A stretch of DNA of 64,000 nucleotides, taken from assembly GCF_000306675.2 (NCBI RefSeq), contig NZ_CP024871.1, forward strand, positions 1,064,001-1,128,000, given 5' to 3'. A program made the position numbers and the translations under genes. Source of the DNA: Leptospira mayottensis 200901116. GTDB taxonomy: Bacteria; Spirochaetota; Leptospiria; Leptospirales; Leptospiraceae. Positions 24,467 to 39,467 of the stretch are shown here, piece by piece. The first letter of the stretch is position 1, and each line of letters begins with the position of its first letter. The notes below the pieces were generated by a model, which saw only the letters and a list, made by a program, of their open reading frames with translations, was not told the DNA's origin and searched no databases.

Positions 24467-25462
24467 TCAAGGATACTCTTTATTAGCCGTTTCAGAAAGT
24501 TCTTCATTCAAATGGATTCCTTTTGCGCGTAACGTTTCATAGTCCGATTCTTTGCCAGGTAAATACAAAACATCTCCCAAATAACGACCATATTTATCTT
24601 GTATGTGCGTTCTAATCAAAAGACTGGTTCCGGGTTTTAGTTTCTTCTTTAAAGAATCAAAAGCCTCAACACCACCTGGTCCGTTCAATTCCGGAGCATT
24701 GATACCAAGTAAACGAATCTTTTGTCTGGCTGTCAGACCGAAGCCCAAGTCCATTTGAGCGACAAAAGTATCTCCGTCTACGACCCTTTCCAATATTCCA
24801 AGATAATGATAAAGTAAACAATCCGAATTCCCTTTGTCAATACTCCAGGTTTTCTTTGTAGAAGATAGTCGTACGATTTCGCTTTCCTTAAAACCTTTAA
24901 GATCCAATTCGCGGTAACAACGAAAACCCAAATCGATACGAAGTCTTTCTTGTCGGTTAAACGCATTCTTTACAATTTTATAATGATAAATCTCTCCACT
25001 CGGGCGATTCCACTTTAAAGACTTCAAACCGCCGTAATAACCGCTTTCACGAGCATATCGCTCTAACAGCTCTCTGCTCCAACCTTTTTCGCCCGCTTCT
25101 TTTTCTAACTTCTTTCTTGTCGTTAGATTTGAAACGGCCGATAAAATCCTGTAATGACTCCAGCTCAAACGAAAATCCAACTTCTTTCCATGATATGCTT
25201 GGTAAAATTTAAGCGCATAATAAAGGGTTCGCTTCGAAAAGTTCGATTTTACTACCTTGCCTATCTTCTCAGTAAGAGTTCTCATTCTCTGTCTACTTTT
25301 CTCATTCATTATGTAGGAATTAAACTCTTGATTCAATAAACCTCCGATTTCCAAATGTCCCGTTAATAGAAAGCGATTTCCTCCTTTGTATGTATTTTCC
25401 CTAATGGATTCAAAAATAGAAGCGATTTCTTTTGCTAACGTTTCTGTATTCTCGCGTTTCAA
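24467..25462 (-). CDS. DUF1016_N-like / thermonuclease (SNase) fusion protein
   Basis: 331 residues, TTG start. Residues ~1-150 resemble the N-terminal domain of DUF1016 (YhcG-type) proteins: a helical start, FSKRTLYYALKFYQAY, LSWSHYRILSAV and GWSRELLERYARES. Residues ~215-325 are a staphylococcal-nuclease domain: RVVDGDTFVAQ, IRLLGINAPEL (Arg and Glu) and DKYGRYLGDVLYL (second Arg), so the catalytic triad appears kept. No signal peptide, so an intracellular nuclease is likely. DUF1016 proteins normally carry a PD-(D/E)XK nuclease; replacing it with SNase is unusual. Defence or element-linked role is inference. Confidence 0.7.
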   Translation of the reverse strand: MKRENTETLAKEIASIFESIRENTYKGGNRFLLTGHLEIGGLLNQEFNSYIMNEKSRQRMRTLTEKIGKVVKSNFSKRTLYYALKFYQAYHGKKLDFRLSWSHYRILSAVSNLTTRKKLEKEAGEKGWSRELLERYARESGYYGGLKSLKWNRPSGEIYHYKIVKNAFNRQERLRIDLGFRCYRELDLKGFKESEIVRLSSTKKTWSIDKGNSDCLLYHYLGILERVVDGDTFVAQMDLGFGLTARQKIRLLGINAPELNGPGGVEAFDSLKKKLKPGTSLLIRTHIQDKYGRYLGDVLYLPGKESDYETLRAKGIHLNEELSETANKEYP

Positions 25463-25630
25463 GTCTTTAGTCTTTCCTATTTTAAATATTATGCGAAAAT
25501 TAATTAATGAATCGAGAAGATTACATTTATCAATTAACCGCTTTTATATTTTCGGCTCATTTTTAAATAATATGCCTCTTTTCTATTATGAGGCGGTATG
25601 TTTTAGGGACATTCTAAGAACAAAAGTCGG

Positions 25631-26266
<636 letters not shown>

Positions 26267-26460
26267 CTTTTGCCTTCTTTCGTATTTTAAGTATTACTTA
26301 TGTATTTTTGGAATCGGCGGTGCACTGTTTTTATTTTAGGAAAACTAAGTCCGGTTGAAATGAGTATTTCATTTTTTAAAATTAGAATATCACATTATTT
26401 TTATGTTATTTTTATTTTTTGTTTTACAAAACTTCCTTCTTAATTGTTTCCTGCAAAATC

Positions 26461-27755
26461 ATGAAAACGAAATGTATCAAAACCAAAAACTCGTATCACA
26501 CCGCCCTTGTTCTCAAAGCGCAATTAGGAATGTTATCTAAAAAGGAAAGATCCCGTATTCCGGACTCGACTTTCTCCGATTGGAAAAAACGTAATCTCTC
26601 TTTAGTCGTCGGGTTTACCGAAGATGATCTCGCTCATTTTAAAGACGAAGTCTACAGAAAGATTTCGGAAAGTAAAACCTTCAAAAAAACTCTTTCCGCT
26701 CTTCTTTTAGTTTTTCAATTCTACTTCTCCTTAACGGAAAACATGCGAGGAAAAAGAAGAATTTGGAGCGAACAAAAGAAAAACATCGTTTCCATTGTTA
26801 CAAGAATTTCTCCTCTCATCGGTATCAAAGCCGCTTGCAAGCTTTTGAAGATCTCTTCACAACGTTTTTATCGTTGGAAAAACGAGATTCACTGTTTCAC
26901 TTCTACTTTTAATCTTTGTAGAAAATTACATCCCAACAACTTACTTACAAAGAACAAACGATCATCGCCAAGTATTTGAAAAAGCCGGAGCTTCAACATT
27001 GGCCGCTTAGATCCGTCTTCTATCAAATGTTAAACGACTCTCAGGCTTTTATGAATTTAAGCACCTTTTACAAGTATGCTCGGGCTTTAAGACCGGATTT
27101 CAAACGTTTCCGAAAACCTAAACAAAGAATTGGGATTCGTGCTTCTTCTCCTTTAACTCTTCTTCATATGGATACTACCATCTTACGCGTGCAAGACGGT
27201 TCTAAGGCTTACATCCACTTCATCATGGACAATTTTTCCCGTACTATTCTCGGTTGGAAAGCTTCAGTCGAATGGAACGCAAAGAATACGGTTTCAAATC
27301 TGAAAGAGGTTTGCGAAAAATTCAATCTCTTTCACAAACCTATCCGTCTGCTTTGCGATGACGGTTCCGAAAATCAAGGTGCGGTCAACGGTTTCTTAGA
27401 CCAACCCAATCTATTCATCAAAAAACTAATCGCTCAGGTCGACATTTCCTACTCAAACAGTATGATCGAAGCCGTGAACAAGAAAATGAAATATGAATTT
27501 CTATTTCCTAAAAATCCAATTTCATTTGAGGAAGTGATCGATACTCTCAAAGACGCGGTTCCAGAATACAACTCCCGTCCAAGCGGTGTCTTGTTCGGTT
27601 TCTCTCCGGATCAAGTCTTATACGGTGAAGTTCCAGACAAACATCGTTTTATCGAGCAAATCAAAGAGGCCGCCGTAATACGGCCTAAGATCAACAAACA
27701 AGGTCTCTGTGATCCTTGTGCAAATCCTTCTACTATTCCAATAAAGAGAAAGTAG
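26461..27755 (+). pseudogene. Integrase-core transposase gene, frameshifted
   Basis: Two overlapping frames (to 26979, then 26976-27755) together match the single-frame transposase at 60433-61818. Frame 1 holds the N-terminal helix-turn-helix region; frame 2 holds the DDE core: LLHMDTTILRV (Asp), LLCDDGSENQGAVNG (Asp) and YSNSMIEAVNKKMKYEF (Glu). Similarity to the intact copy passes from one frame to the other between about 26925 and 26940, where the second frame reads QQLTYKEQTII. No slippery site is visible there, so I read it as a disabling frameshift. Element ends were not resolved. Confidence 0.65.
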
Positions 27756-27848
27756 TTTTTCACATTCAAACACCGGTTAATTTTAGTTAGTCGGTGATTC
27801 TTTTTTTATTCGATCTCAGGGCAGGTGTCATCTTATCATTTCATCTTT

Positions 27849-29887
27849 TCAGGCAGCATTCCGGTTTTCCGGAGCCCGTTTGCTACCTTTGGTGTGCTTT
27901 CTGCAGGGGATCAACGTATGATCCGCTCCGAGACCTTCCGTTCTGTAATACAGCTTTCCGGTTTTTTCATTTCGGATCAAATTGCCTCCGCTAGTTCCCG
28001 ATTCAAGTTCCATGTTGATTAGCTTTTTGTGATAATCAGGATGCATACTTACATCCACTTCACCTTTCTGCAAATATGGATTCTCGCTTCTTTGTTTGTC
28101 TAAGTGATTTGATATCGCTTCTTCACCAACTCGCAAGTGACGATCGGAGGCGCTTTCGGTTGAGTCCGACGCACCATACGCAGCACCATCTCCGATATTC
28201 TCGTGATGCAGTGACTGCATACTCAGCGTTTCATTGCCACCGAACGCGTTCTTAGCACCATCCCAAGCACTTGAGGCAACTCCGACAACGCTGTCGATTG
28301 CTCCATCGATCTTGTTTCCTACCCAATCCAGACCGCCGCCTAACGTCTCAGCCGCCTTACCCAGAATGTGATCCAGGATTCCGTCTTCTTCTCTTCTTTG
28401 AGTTTCAATCCCTGCACCCGCGATCGCCGCAGCTCCAGATTCTTGATTGTTCCTATTTTGAGCGCCTCTGGATGCTTCTTGCGCATCCGCGTCTTCTTTC
28501 GCTTTTCCGGAAATAAAGTCGGCCTTCCACTTGTCGGCTAAAAAGTTTGTGTTTGCCTGGAATCCTCCGGACTCACTCCAGTTTCCTGCATTGACTCCTC
28601 CGGATGCGTTAAGCGCTGCTGACACTCCGTCTCTTTGAGAAAAACTTAAAGTTCCTCCCGCTCCTTTCATTTGATTTGCAAGTGAATTCTTCGCTTTGTC
28701 TTTGTCTCCAGGAGCTTCGTATCCGATGTTTCCACCGACACCGCCTTTCTCGCTCCAACTGATTCCGCCATTGACTCCATTACTAAAACTTTTACTAAGG
28801 CTTGCACCAAATCCGTCTCCTTCGTTGTAACTGAGTGCTAAGCCCGTTCCACTTTGAGAAGTAAATCCCGCGTTTCCACTTACGCTTCCTGTTTTACTGT
28901 TGTAGCTGAGTCCCGCATTGAATCCGCCTTTTGTTAAACCGACATCCACCGATGTTCCGCCTCGTTCGGAGATGCCGACGCTCACTGTGGCAGGTCCATA
29001 GCCGACTCCTACGCTTGCACCGAATCCGTTCTCTGCGGAGTAGCTAAGGCCTACGTTAACCGCTCCTCCTGTAAAACTTTTGACAGCAGCTCCTGCGGCT
29101 CCACCCACAGCACCGACGAGCGCACCTTTTAATCCTCCGCTTGCAGCTCCTGTGGCGGCACCCAGGCCTGCACCCACTGCCATAGCGACCATCAGAGAAG
29201 CTCCACCGGTGAAGGGCGCTGCCGCTACTGCTACCACTGTTGTCACCATTTGGAACTCTTGGCTTTGATACCATTGTTCTTTCGGTTTGTTCATCTTCTC
29301 CATCTGATTGGAGATAAGCCATGTAGGTAATCCGGTTGCTTTCGAAATTGCGTTTACGGTCTCGTCTTTGACATACGCTTTCACTGCGTCTTTCATGCTA
29401 CTTCCACCGACAAGTGCCCCTACGAGACTTGCAGGTAATCCAGTTGCTTCGGCCACGGCTCCCGTTATGCGGCTTTGTGCTTCCGACTTCACCGCTTGGG
29501 TAAATCTTTGTCCCATGTTTCCGGATCCGCCGTTCATTCCATTCAAAATTGTAAACAGAAATCCCTTGCTTTCCTTCTCCGCGTCATTCGCCTTTGCTTG
29601 TTTCTCGATTCTATTTTGAATGTCTTCGGAGTAGACGGCATATTTTTGATTTACGTTCGAGAGTTGACTCTCTGCGTTTTGAGTTCCCACTAACTTCAAG
29701 TTGAAGTTGTAGCCTAAATTCGATATATCAAATCCGGATGTTACGATCAAATACTGCATTCCGTAGCTAATTTCTACGGGTATGCCTTTGACGCTCACCG
29801 AGCCTTTTAATTCTCTGCTTCCTCCAAAAACTGTGTCGTCGATCGAAGCTCCTTCATACATCGCTTTGCCGACTTTCTTTTTGTCCC
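27849..29887 (-). pseudogene. Orphan toxin-tip cassette (class IV), 5'-truncated and 3'-damaged
   Basis: Homologous to the middle and C-terminal part of the long gene at 52992-60167. The 5' end is cut at repeat R1 (29888); the first Met codon is in KAMYEGASIDD. It contains the hydrophobic GAVAEATGLPASLVGALVGG region, Gly-rich SYNxxxGFGASVG repeats, and the class IV pre-toxin segment TQRREEDGILDHILGKA. Compared with the related gene at 62822-64000 it loses similarity after KLYYRTE..GAD..LIP and stops, so the M23-like catalytic part is missing; no immunity gene follows. The left transposase gene lies immediately beyond. Confidence 0.75.
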
Positions 29888-30063
29888 CATTCAGAGGACA
29901 GACGACTGAAGACAGAGGACGGAAGGGGAAAGCCTTCCCCTCGCTTCATACCGAGCTTGCAATTTTTCTAATTTACAAATATTCAATTGTTCAATCAAGC
30001 TCGGTATTTCGCTACCCCTTCTCCGGGCTATTCGCCTCTGCTCCATCCCCGGAACCCTGTTTT
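29888..30063. repeat. Cassette-junction repeat R1
   Basis: First of seven copies of a ~160-190 base element. It begins sharply at CATTCAGAGGACAG, then GGGGAAAGCCTTCCCC, long dyad arms ATACCGAGCTTG (29948-29959) and CAAGCTCGGTAT (29996-30007), and ends with ATCCCCGGAACCCTG. It lies between the immunity gene upstream (right) and the truncated toxin gene downstream (left). Confidence 0.85.
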
Positions 30064-30093
30064 TGCTGTGGATTTTGTACTGCAAAACACAAT

Positions 30094-30639
30094 TCATTTC
30101 CTGCCAATTTCAAATCTGATAATCTTACAATTCCCGCCTTTGTTACATGATAAATCCATTGAATATATGTAATTTGCCTGATGAACGCTAATATAGCCGT
30201 AATCACCCATTCTAAAAAAATTATGAATCTCAACATCTGGATTCATAAAGGCTTCTCGAAAGGAGACAATTCCAGGAAAGGTTTCCTGGAATTCTTTCTG
30301 CATTACTTGGTTATTAAAAATTAAATCTTTAGCGCTTTCTCTAATCCCATCTTTTAAAAAGTCCTTTCTTTTAGGAGGAGCGCCATGGTCCGAACCGTCC
30401 GGAAGAGAAATATACCACTCATCTATTTCAAAACCGTACGTTGTATCCAAGAACGACATTAACTCTTCCGGTTTGTTCTCTCTTAAAATTTTTACAATCT
30501 GCTGGGTAATTGGATGTGCATTTTGTAATGAAACTGACTTCACTTTTTTCGTTTTCACTTCGTCCTCCTTTGACTCCTGTTTGCAAAAACAGGAAATCAA
30601 AATCAAAAATATTAAAATACTCTTGTACATTGTTTTCAT
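30094..30639 (-). CDS. Putative immunity lipoprotein, class I (copy a)
   Basis: 181 residues from ATG 30639, preceded by AAGGAGAAC; an upstream in-frame start would run back into the toxin gene. MKTMYKSILIFLILISCFCKQ is a lipoprotein signal with Cys at about 19. The mature part carries HPITQQIVKILRENKPEELM, TTYGFEIDEWYISLPDGSD, HGAPPKRKDF and VSFREAFMNPDVE. Two homologues (34223-34762 and 47628-48173) also follow class I toxin tips. It would sit in the periplasm or on the outer membrane and block the partner's wall-cutting domain; that role is inferred from pairing. Confidence 0.75.
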   Translation of the reverse strand: MKTMYKSILIFLILISCFCKQESKEDEVKTKKVKSVSLQNAHPITQQIVKILRENKPEELMSFLDTTYGFEIDEWYISLPDGSDHGAPPKRKDFLKDGIRESAKDLIFNNQVMQKEFQETFPGIVSFREAFMNPDVEIHNFFRMGDYGYISVHQANYIYSMDLSCNKGGNCKIIRFEIGRK

Positions 30640-30649
30640 AATGTTCTCC

Positions 30650-32397
30650 TTAATTTTCTCCTCGCATCCATTTGTAAATATCACTACGAGTGTATTTAAC
30701 TCCTTGGGTCTTACCTTGGTCGAGGAATTCTTTCGTCACTTCCACATGTAAGTGAGCTCCATCCGACAATCCTACTTTTTCATTTGTCCTGCCTAAATAC
30801 GTTCCTGCTGAAAATATCTTTCCCTTACCGTCATAGATCGCTTGGTTGATTTGATTAAAATGTTTCAAATTCAATTGTCCCACCGCATTGTTATTGGAAT
30901 CCAACACGGATATTTGAATTCGAGAACCGCTTACTTTTTCGCCGACAAACACACCGTCTACTCTAAAGTTCGCATTCGGGCCATGCCAACTCAGATTGTT
31001 ACCCGAATGTTTTCCATTTAAATCCACCTTACTCGGTGTATCATGACTGTTGTAATGGGCTTTGTCTCTGAAATCCATCATATTCGTCCATTGACTTGTA
31101 TCTCGTCCAAAGTCTCCAGATACTATATGGATTTTTACAGGATCATCCGTTGCATTCGGAGCGCCTGTAACTGTGCTATTACTTCCACCATAATCTACCG
31201 TATGTACTATGTTCGGATTGTGGATCGCATCTGCATTTCCAGAATTTGAATGTGAAGACAAGCTGGAACCTGAACCACCCCCCGCAATCTTGTCCCACAA
31301 ACTACTCGCCCCACTGACTGCAGAGTTTAGAATATTCTGAACTACTCCACCATACAACCCAGTGCCTTGGCTTTGATGTGTAGTAGGTGTTGTTGAATTC
31401 GAGTTTGCAGTTTTTGAATCCTGGTTATTGCGATAAGCTTGGACTTTACCTTCGATCTCCGCGGTATCATAACCCATTCTTCTTAACTCTGCAATGCTTG
31501 CATCGGTTTGAGCGCGAGTTTCTCCTTTCCAGTTGTCCCAAAATGCTGCCTTATCTTCTGTGGATAATGGACGTCTTCCTCCTGTTGTTGATTCTCCATC
31601 GGGCCCAAACGATCCCGATGAAGTTAACGTTTGTCCTGTGTCATGCGACGCTGGGGCTCCATGTGCAGGAGTAGAATCATCTTCATCTCTTCTCTGAGTC
31701 GCATATCCAATCGCACTCGCCGCCGCCGCTCCATTTTCTTGATTGTTTCTATTTTGAGCAGCTCTTGAATCTGCTTCTGCTTTCGCCGCCGCATACGCCT
31801 TCTCTTCATCCGTCTCAGCGACACCTTGAGCAAGAGCGTTGTTCATTGCAGACTCGGCCAGAAAGTTGGTGTTACTGGTTAAACCGCTTTGGGAATTGTA
31901 GTTGAATGCATTGGTCCCACCGGAGTTTAAGCTGAGTGTAACACCCGTGTGTTCGTTCCAAGAAAGACCTCCACTGACTCCGCCGTATTTACCGCCTTTA
32001 CCTTCATACGAACCGTATTGGTCCGAACTCACATCGGCTCCCCATCCTCCAAACTCCGAACGAGAAAGTGTAGCACCAACTCCCGGAAGAACCACGTTGT
32101 TGTTTCTTGAAATTCCGACACTAGTTCCGAATCCGTCTTGTCTGTTGTAGCTCATTCCCAAGTTGAGAGTGCTGGCATAGGATCCTGTTGTTGCGTTTTT
32201 ACCCATCCCGAGTCCGAGTCCAGCGTTAGCTGAAATTCCTCCTTGTTCGGAATAACTTATTCCCGCGTTAAAGCTAAGTGCGCTTGTTCCCGCTTGCAAA
32301 CCCGCGGATCCGCCGAATCCTGTTTGTTCGTTGTAACTGAGTGTGGCTCCAACTCCAAGGCCTTCCATCAGCTTCATGCCACCGCCGACGCTTGCGC
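30650..32397 (-). CDS. Orphan toxin tip, class I (divergent M23-like), copy a
   Basis: 575 codons from the first internal ATG (32377), with the frame open to repeat R2. No signal peptide and no ribosome-binding site. Order: Gly-rich SYNEQTGFGGSAGL repeats, pre-toxin AAQNRNNQENG...YATQRRDED (~residue 230), linker RRPLSTEDKAAFWDNWKGE, then a C-terminal domain with HYNSHDTPSKVDLNG and GLSDGAHLHVEVT (~540). GxHxHxE is the C-terminal zinc motif of M23 endopeptidases; the rest is divergent. It probably cleaves peptidoglycan if joined to a secreted N-terminus. Confidence 0.75.
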
Positions 32398-32577
32398 CAT
32401 TCAGAGGACAGAAGACAGAAGACTGAGGACAGATGGGGAAGGGGAAAGCCTTCCCCTCGCTTCATACCGAGCTTGCTGTCTTTCTAATTTACAAATGTCT
32501 AATTGTGTTTCCAAGCTCGGTATTCCGCTACCCCTTCTCCGGGCTATCTCCTTGGTTCCATCCCCGGAGCCCTGTTC
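32398..32577. repeat. Cassette-junction repeat R2
   Basis: Starts CATTCAGAGGACAG at 32398, directly abutting the truncated toxin frame at codon GASVGGGMKL. It holds the ATACCGAGCTTG/CAAGCTCGGTAT dyad and GGTTCC-ATCCCC-GGAGCC near its right end, next to the immunity gene stop. Confidence 0.85.
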
Positions 32578-32589
32578 TTTCACTTGTTA

Positions 32590-33075
<486 letters not shown>

Positions 33076-33093
33076 AATGTTCTCATTTCTCCT

Positions 33094-33940
<847 letters not shown>

Positions 33941-34170
33941 ATACGTTGATTACTACAATCATTGGAGGCCTCATCTGGCCTTAAACAAGGATTCTCCTTG
34001 TGGTAGGGTCGTTACATTTCCAACTCCTACCTCCAAAGTTATCAAACGAAAAGTTTTGGGCGGGTTACACCATGTTTATCTTAATTCAGAGGTCGCTTAA
34101 TAATATGTCATCTTTTGTGCATTTTGTCAAATTCTAACATACTATACAAACGACGGTTTTTGGACTAGCA
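33941..34170 (+). mobile_element. Transposase 3'-end remnant IS-r1 (230 bases)
   Basis: Codes in the + direction for only the C-terminal end of an integrase-core transposase (YVDYYNHWRPHLALNKDSP...LHHVYLNSEVA, stop at 34098-34100), followed by a noncoding end ATACTATACAAACGACGG...TGGACTAGCA. A copy of equal length lies at 47281-47510. In both places it forms the 5' border of an M15-like orphan tip, taking the position that repeat R has elsewhere. Confidence 0.8.
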
Positions 34171-34222
34171 AAGGAGTTGTGAGAGAAAGAATTTTTCATA
34201 CAAACAATTTGTTTTTAAAACC

Positions 34223-34762
34223 CTATTTCCTAGCAATTTCAAATCGGATAATCTTGCAATTCCCACTTTTGTTACAGGAGAAGGCAATTGAATATATATA
34301 ATTTGTATAATCGATACTGATTCTTCCCGTTCCTCCTTTATCCATGGTAAAAGAATCGTAAATCTCAACATTTGGATTCATAAAGGCTTCCCGAAAGGAA
34401 ACGATTCCGGGAAATATTTCCACAAATTCTTTCTGCATCACTGAATTGTTAAAAATTAAATCTTTACCGCTCTCATCAATGCCATCCTTCATAAAATCTT
34501 TCTTTTTAGGCGGAGCCCCATGATCGGATCCATCGGGTAAGGAAATATACCAGTCGTCGATTTCAAAACCGTATGTTGTATCCAAGAACGACATCAACTC
34601 TTCCGGTTTGTTATCTCTTAAAATCTTCACGATCTGTTGAGTAATCGGGTGTGCATTTTGTAATGAAACAGGTTTCACTTCTTTCTCCTTTTGCTCTTGC
34701 TTGCAAAAGCTGGAAATTAAAATCAAAAATATCAAAATACTCTTGTACATCACTTTCATCAT
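34223..34762 (-). CDS. Putative immunity lipoprotein, class I (copy b)
   Basis: 179 residues from ATG 34762 (MMKVMYKSILIFLILISSFCK), seven bases past the toxin stop, with AAGGAGAAT upstream. Lipobox SSFC. The mature part is closely related to the lipoproteins at 30094 and 47628 (NAHPITQQIVKILRDNKPEE, WYISLPDGSDHGAPPKKKDF, FREAFMNPNVEIYD). Differences cluster in the last ~60 residues (DSFTMDKGGTGRISIDYTNY), possibly a specificity region. Periplasmic protection against the adjacent class I tip is inferred. Confidence 0.75.
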   Translation of the reverse strand: MMKVMYKSILIFLILISSFCKQEQKEKEVKPVSLQNAHPITQQIVKILRDNKPEELMSFLDTTYGFEIDDWYISLPDGSDHGAPPKKKDFMKDGIDESGKDLIFNNSVMQKEFVEIFPGIVSFREAFMNPNVEIYDSFTMDKGGTGRISIDYTNYIYSIAFSCNKSGNCKIIRFEIARK

Positions 34763-34769
34763 ATTCTCC

Positions 34770-38806
<4,037 letters not shown>

Positions 38807-38988
38807 CATTCAGAGGACAGAGGACAGAAGACTGAGGACAGATGGGGAAAGCCTTCCCCTCGCTTCATACCGAGCTTGCTATCTTTCTAATTTACAAATG
38901 TCTAATTGTATTTTCAAGCTCGGTATTCCGCTACCCCTTCGCCGGGCTATCTCCTTGGTTCCATCCCCGGAGCCCGGTTTTGATGTGT
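38807..38988. repeat. Cassette-junction repeat R3
   Basis: CATTCAGAGGACAG starts at 38807 directly after TTTGCTT of the truncated gene. The ATACCGAGCTTG dyad is present; the right end ATCCCCGGAGCCCGG supplies the last codons of the neighbouring immunity ORF (GMEPRR). Confidence 0.85.
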
Positions 38989-39462
38989 GTTTTGTGCTGG
39001 GGACAGATTTTTCAAAATAGATCCGCTAGCATACACAGTTGGAACTTTAAGGCTTTCTTGTGAATTGATTTTTTCAACTAAAAGGGTTTGTTCTGGCCTA
39101 GGAAAAAATTCGACTTTTATATCATTATTTTTGAGAATATGAAAACTCAAAAGTAAAGACTTTTCATTTGAAGTTAAGATTCTACAATAATATTTTTTAT
39201 TACATATTACTTTAACATTTTTAAATATTGCACCATCTGGACCTTCTATTATATGAAATTCATAATTACTATTTATTTTTACAAATTTCATATAAGTAGT
39301 AGCGTACTCGCTGCCATCTGTCCAAATCCCATTTAACAAAGTATCTATTGATAATACATTTGGCGTATTTAAACTCATATTATCCTCCTGATTGTAATTG
39401 CTCTCCTTACATTGGGAAATGAGAATCAATGTAAGGAACAATATATTAATTTTTTTTATCAT
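38947..39462 (-). CDS. Putative immunity lipoprotein, class II (copy a)
   Basis: 171 residues from ATG 39462, five bases past the toxin stop, after GGAGTGATC. Signal MIKKINILFLTLILISQC. The mature part has IWTDGSEYATTYMKFVKI, FHIIEGPDGAIFKNVKVICN and YYCRILTS, alignable with the lipoprotein at 43588 (LWSTEQAWGGGVYIGF, NDGPDSISFDKIKLNCN, KHCIVFES). Both follow canonical M23 tips. The last ~12 residues are coded by repeat R3, so the original 3' end was probably replaced when the repeat arrived. Confidence 0.72.
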   Translation of the reverse strand: MIKKINILFLTLILISQCKESNYNQEDNMSLNTPNVLSIDTLLNGIWTDGSEYATTYMKFVKINSNYEFHIIEGPDGAIFKNVKVICNKKYYCRILTSNEKSLLLSFHILKNNDIKVEFFPRPEQTLLVEKINSQESLKVPTVYASGSILKNLSPAQNTHQNRAPGMEPRR

Positions 39463-39467
39463 TTTGA

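Noticed and set aside
26925..26980. Programmed frameshift in the left transposase gene
   Set aside because: No slippery heptamer is visible and the related gene at 60433 is a single frame, so a mutation is more likely.
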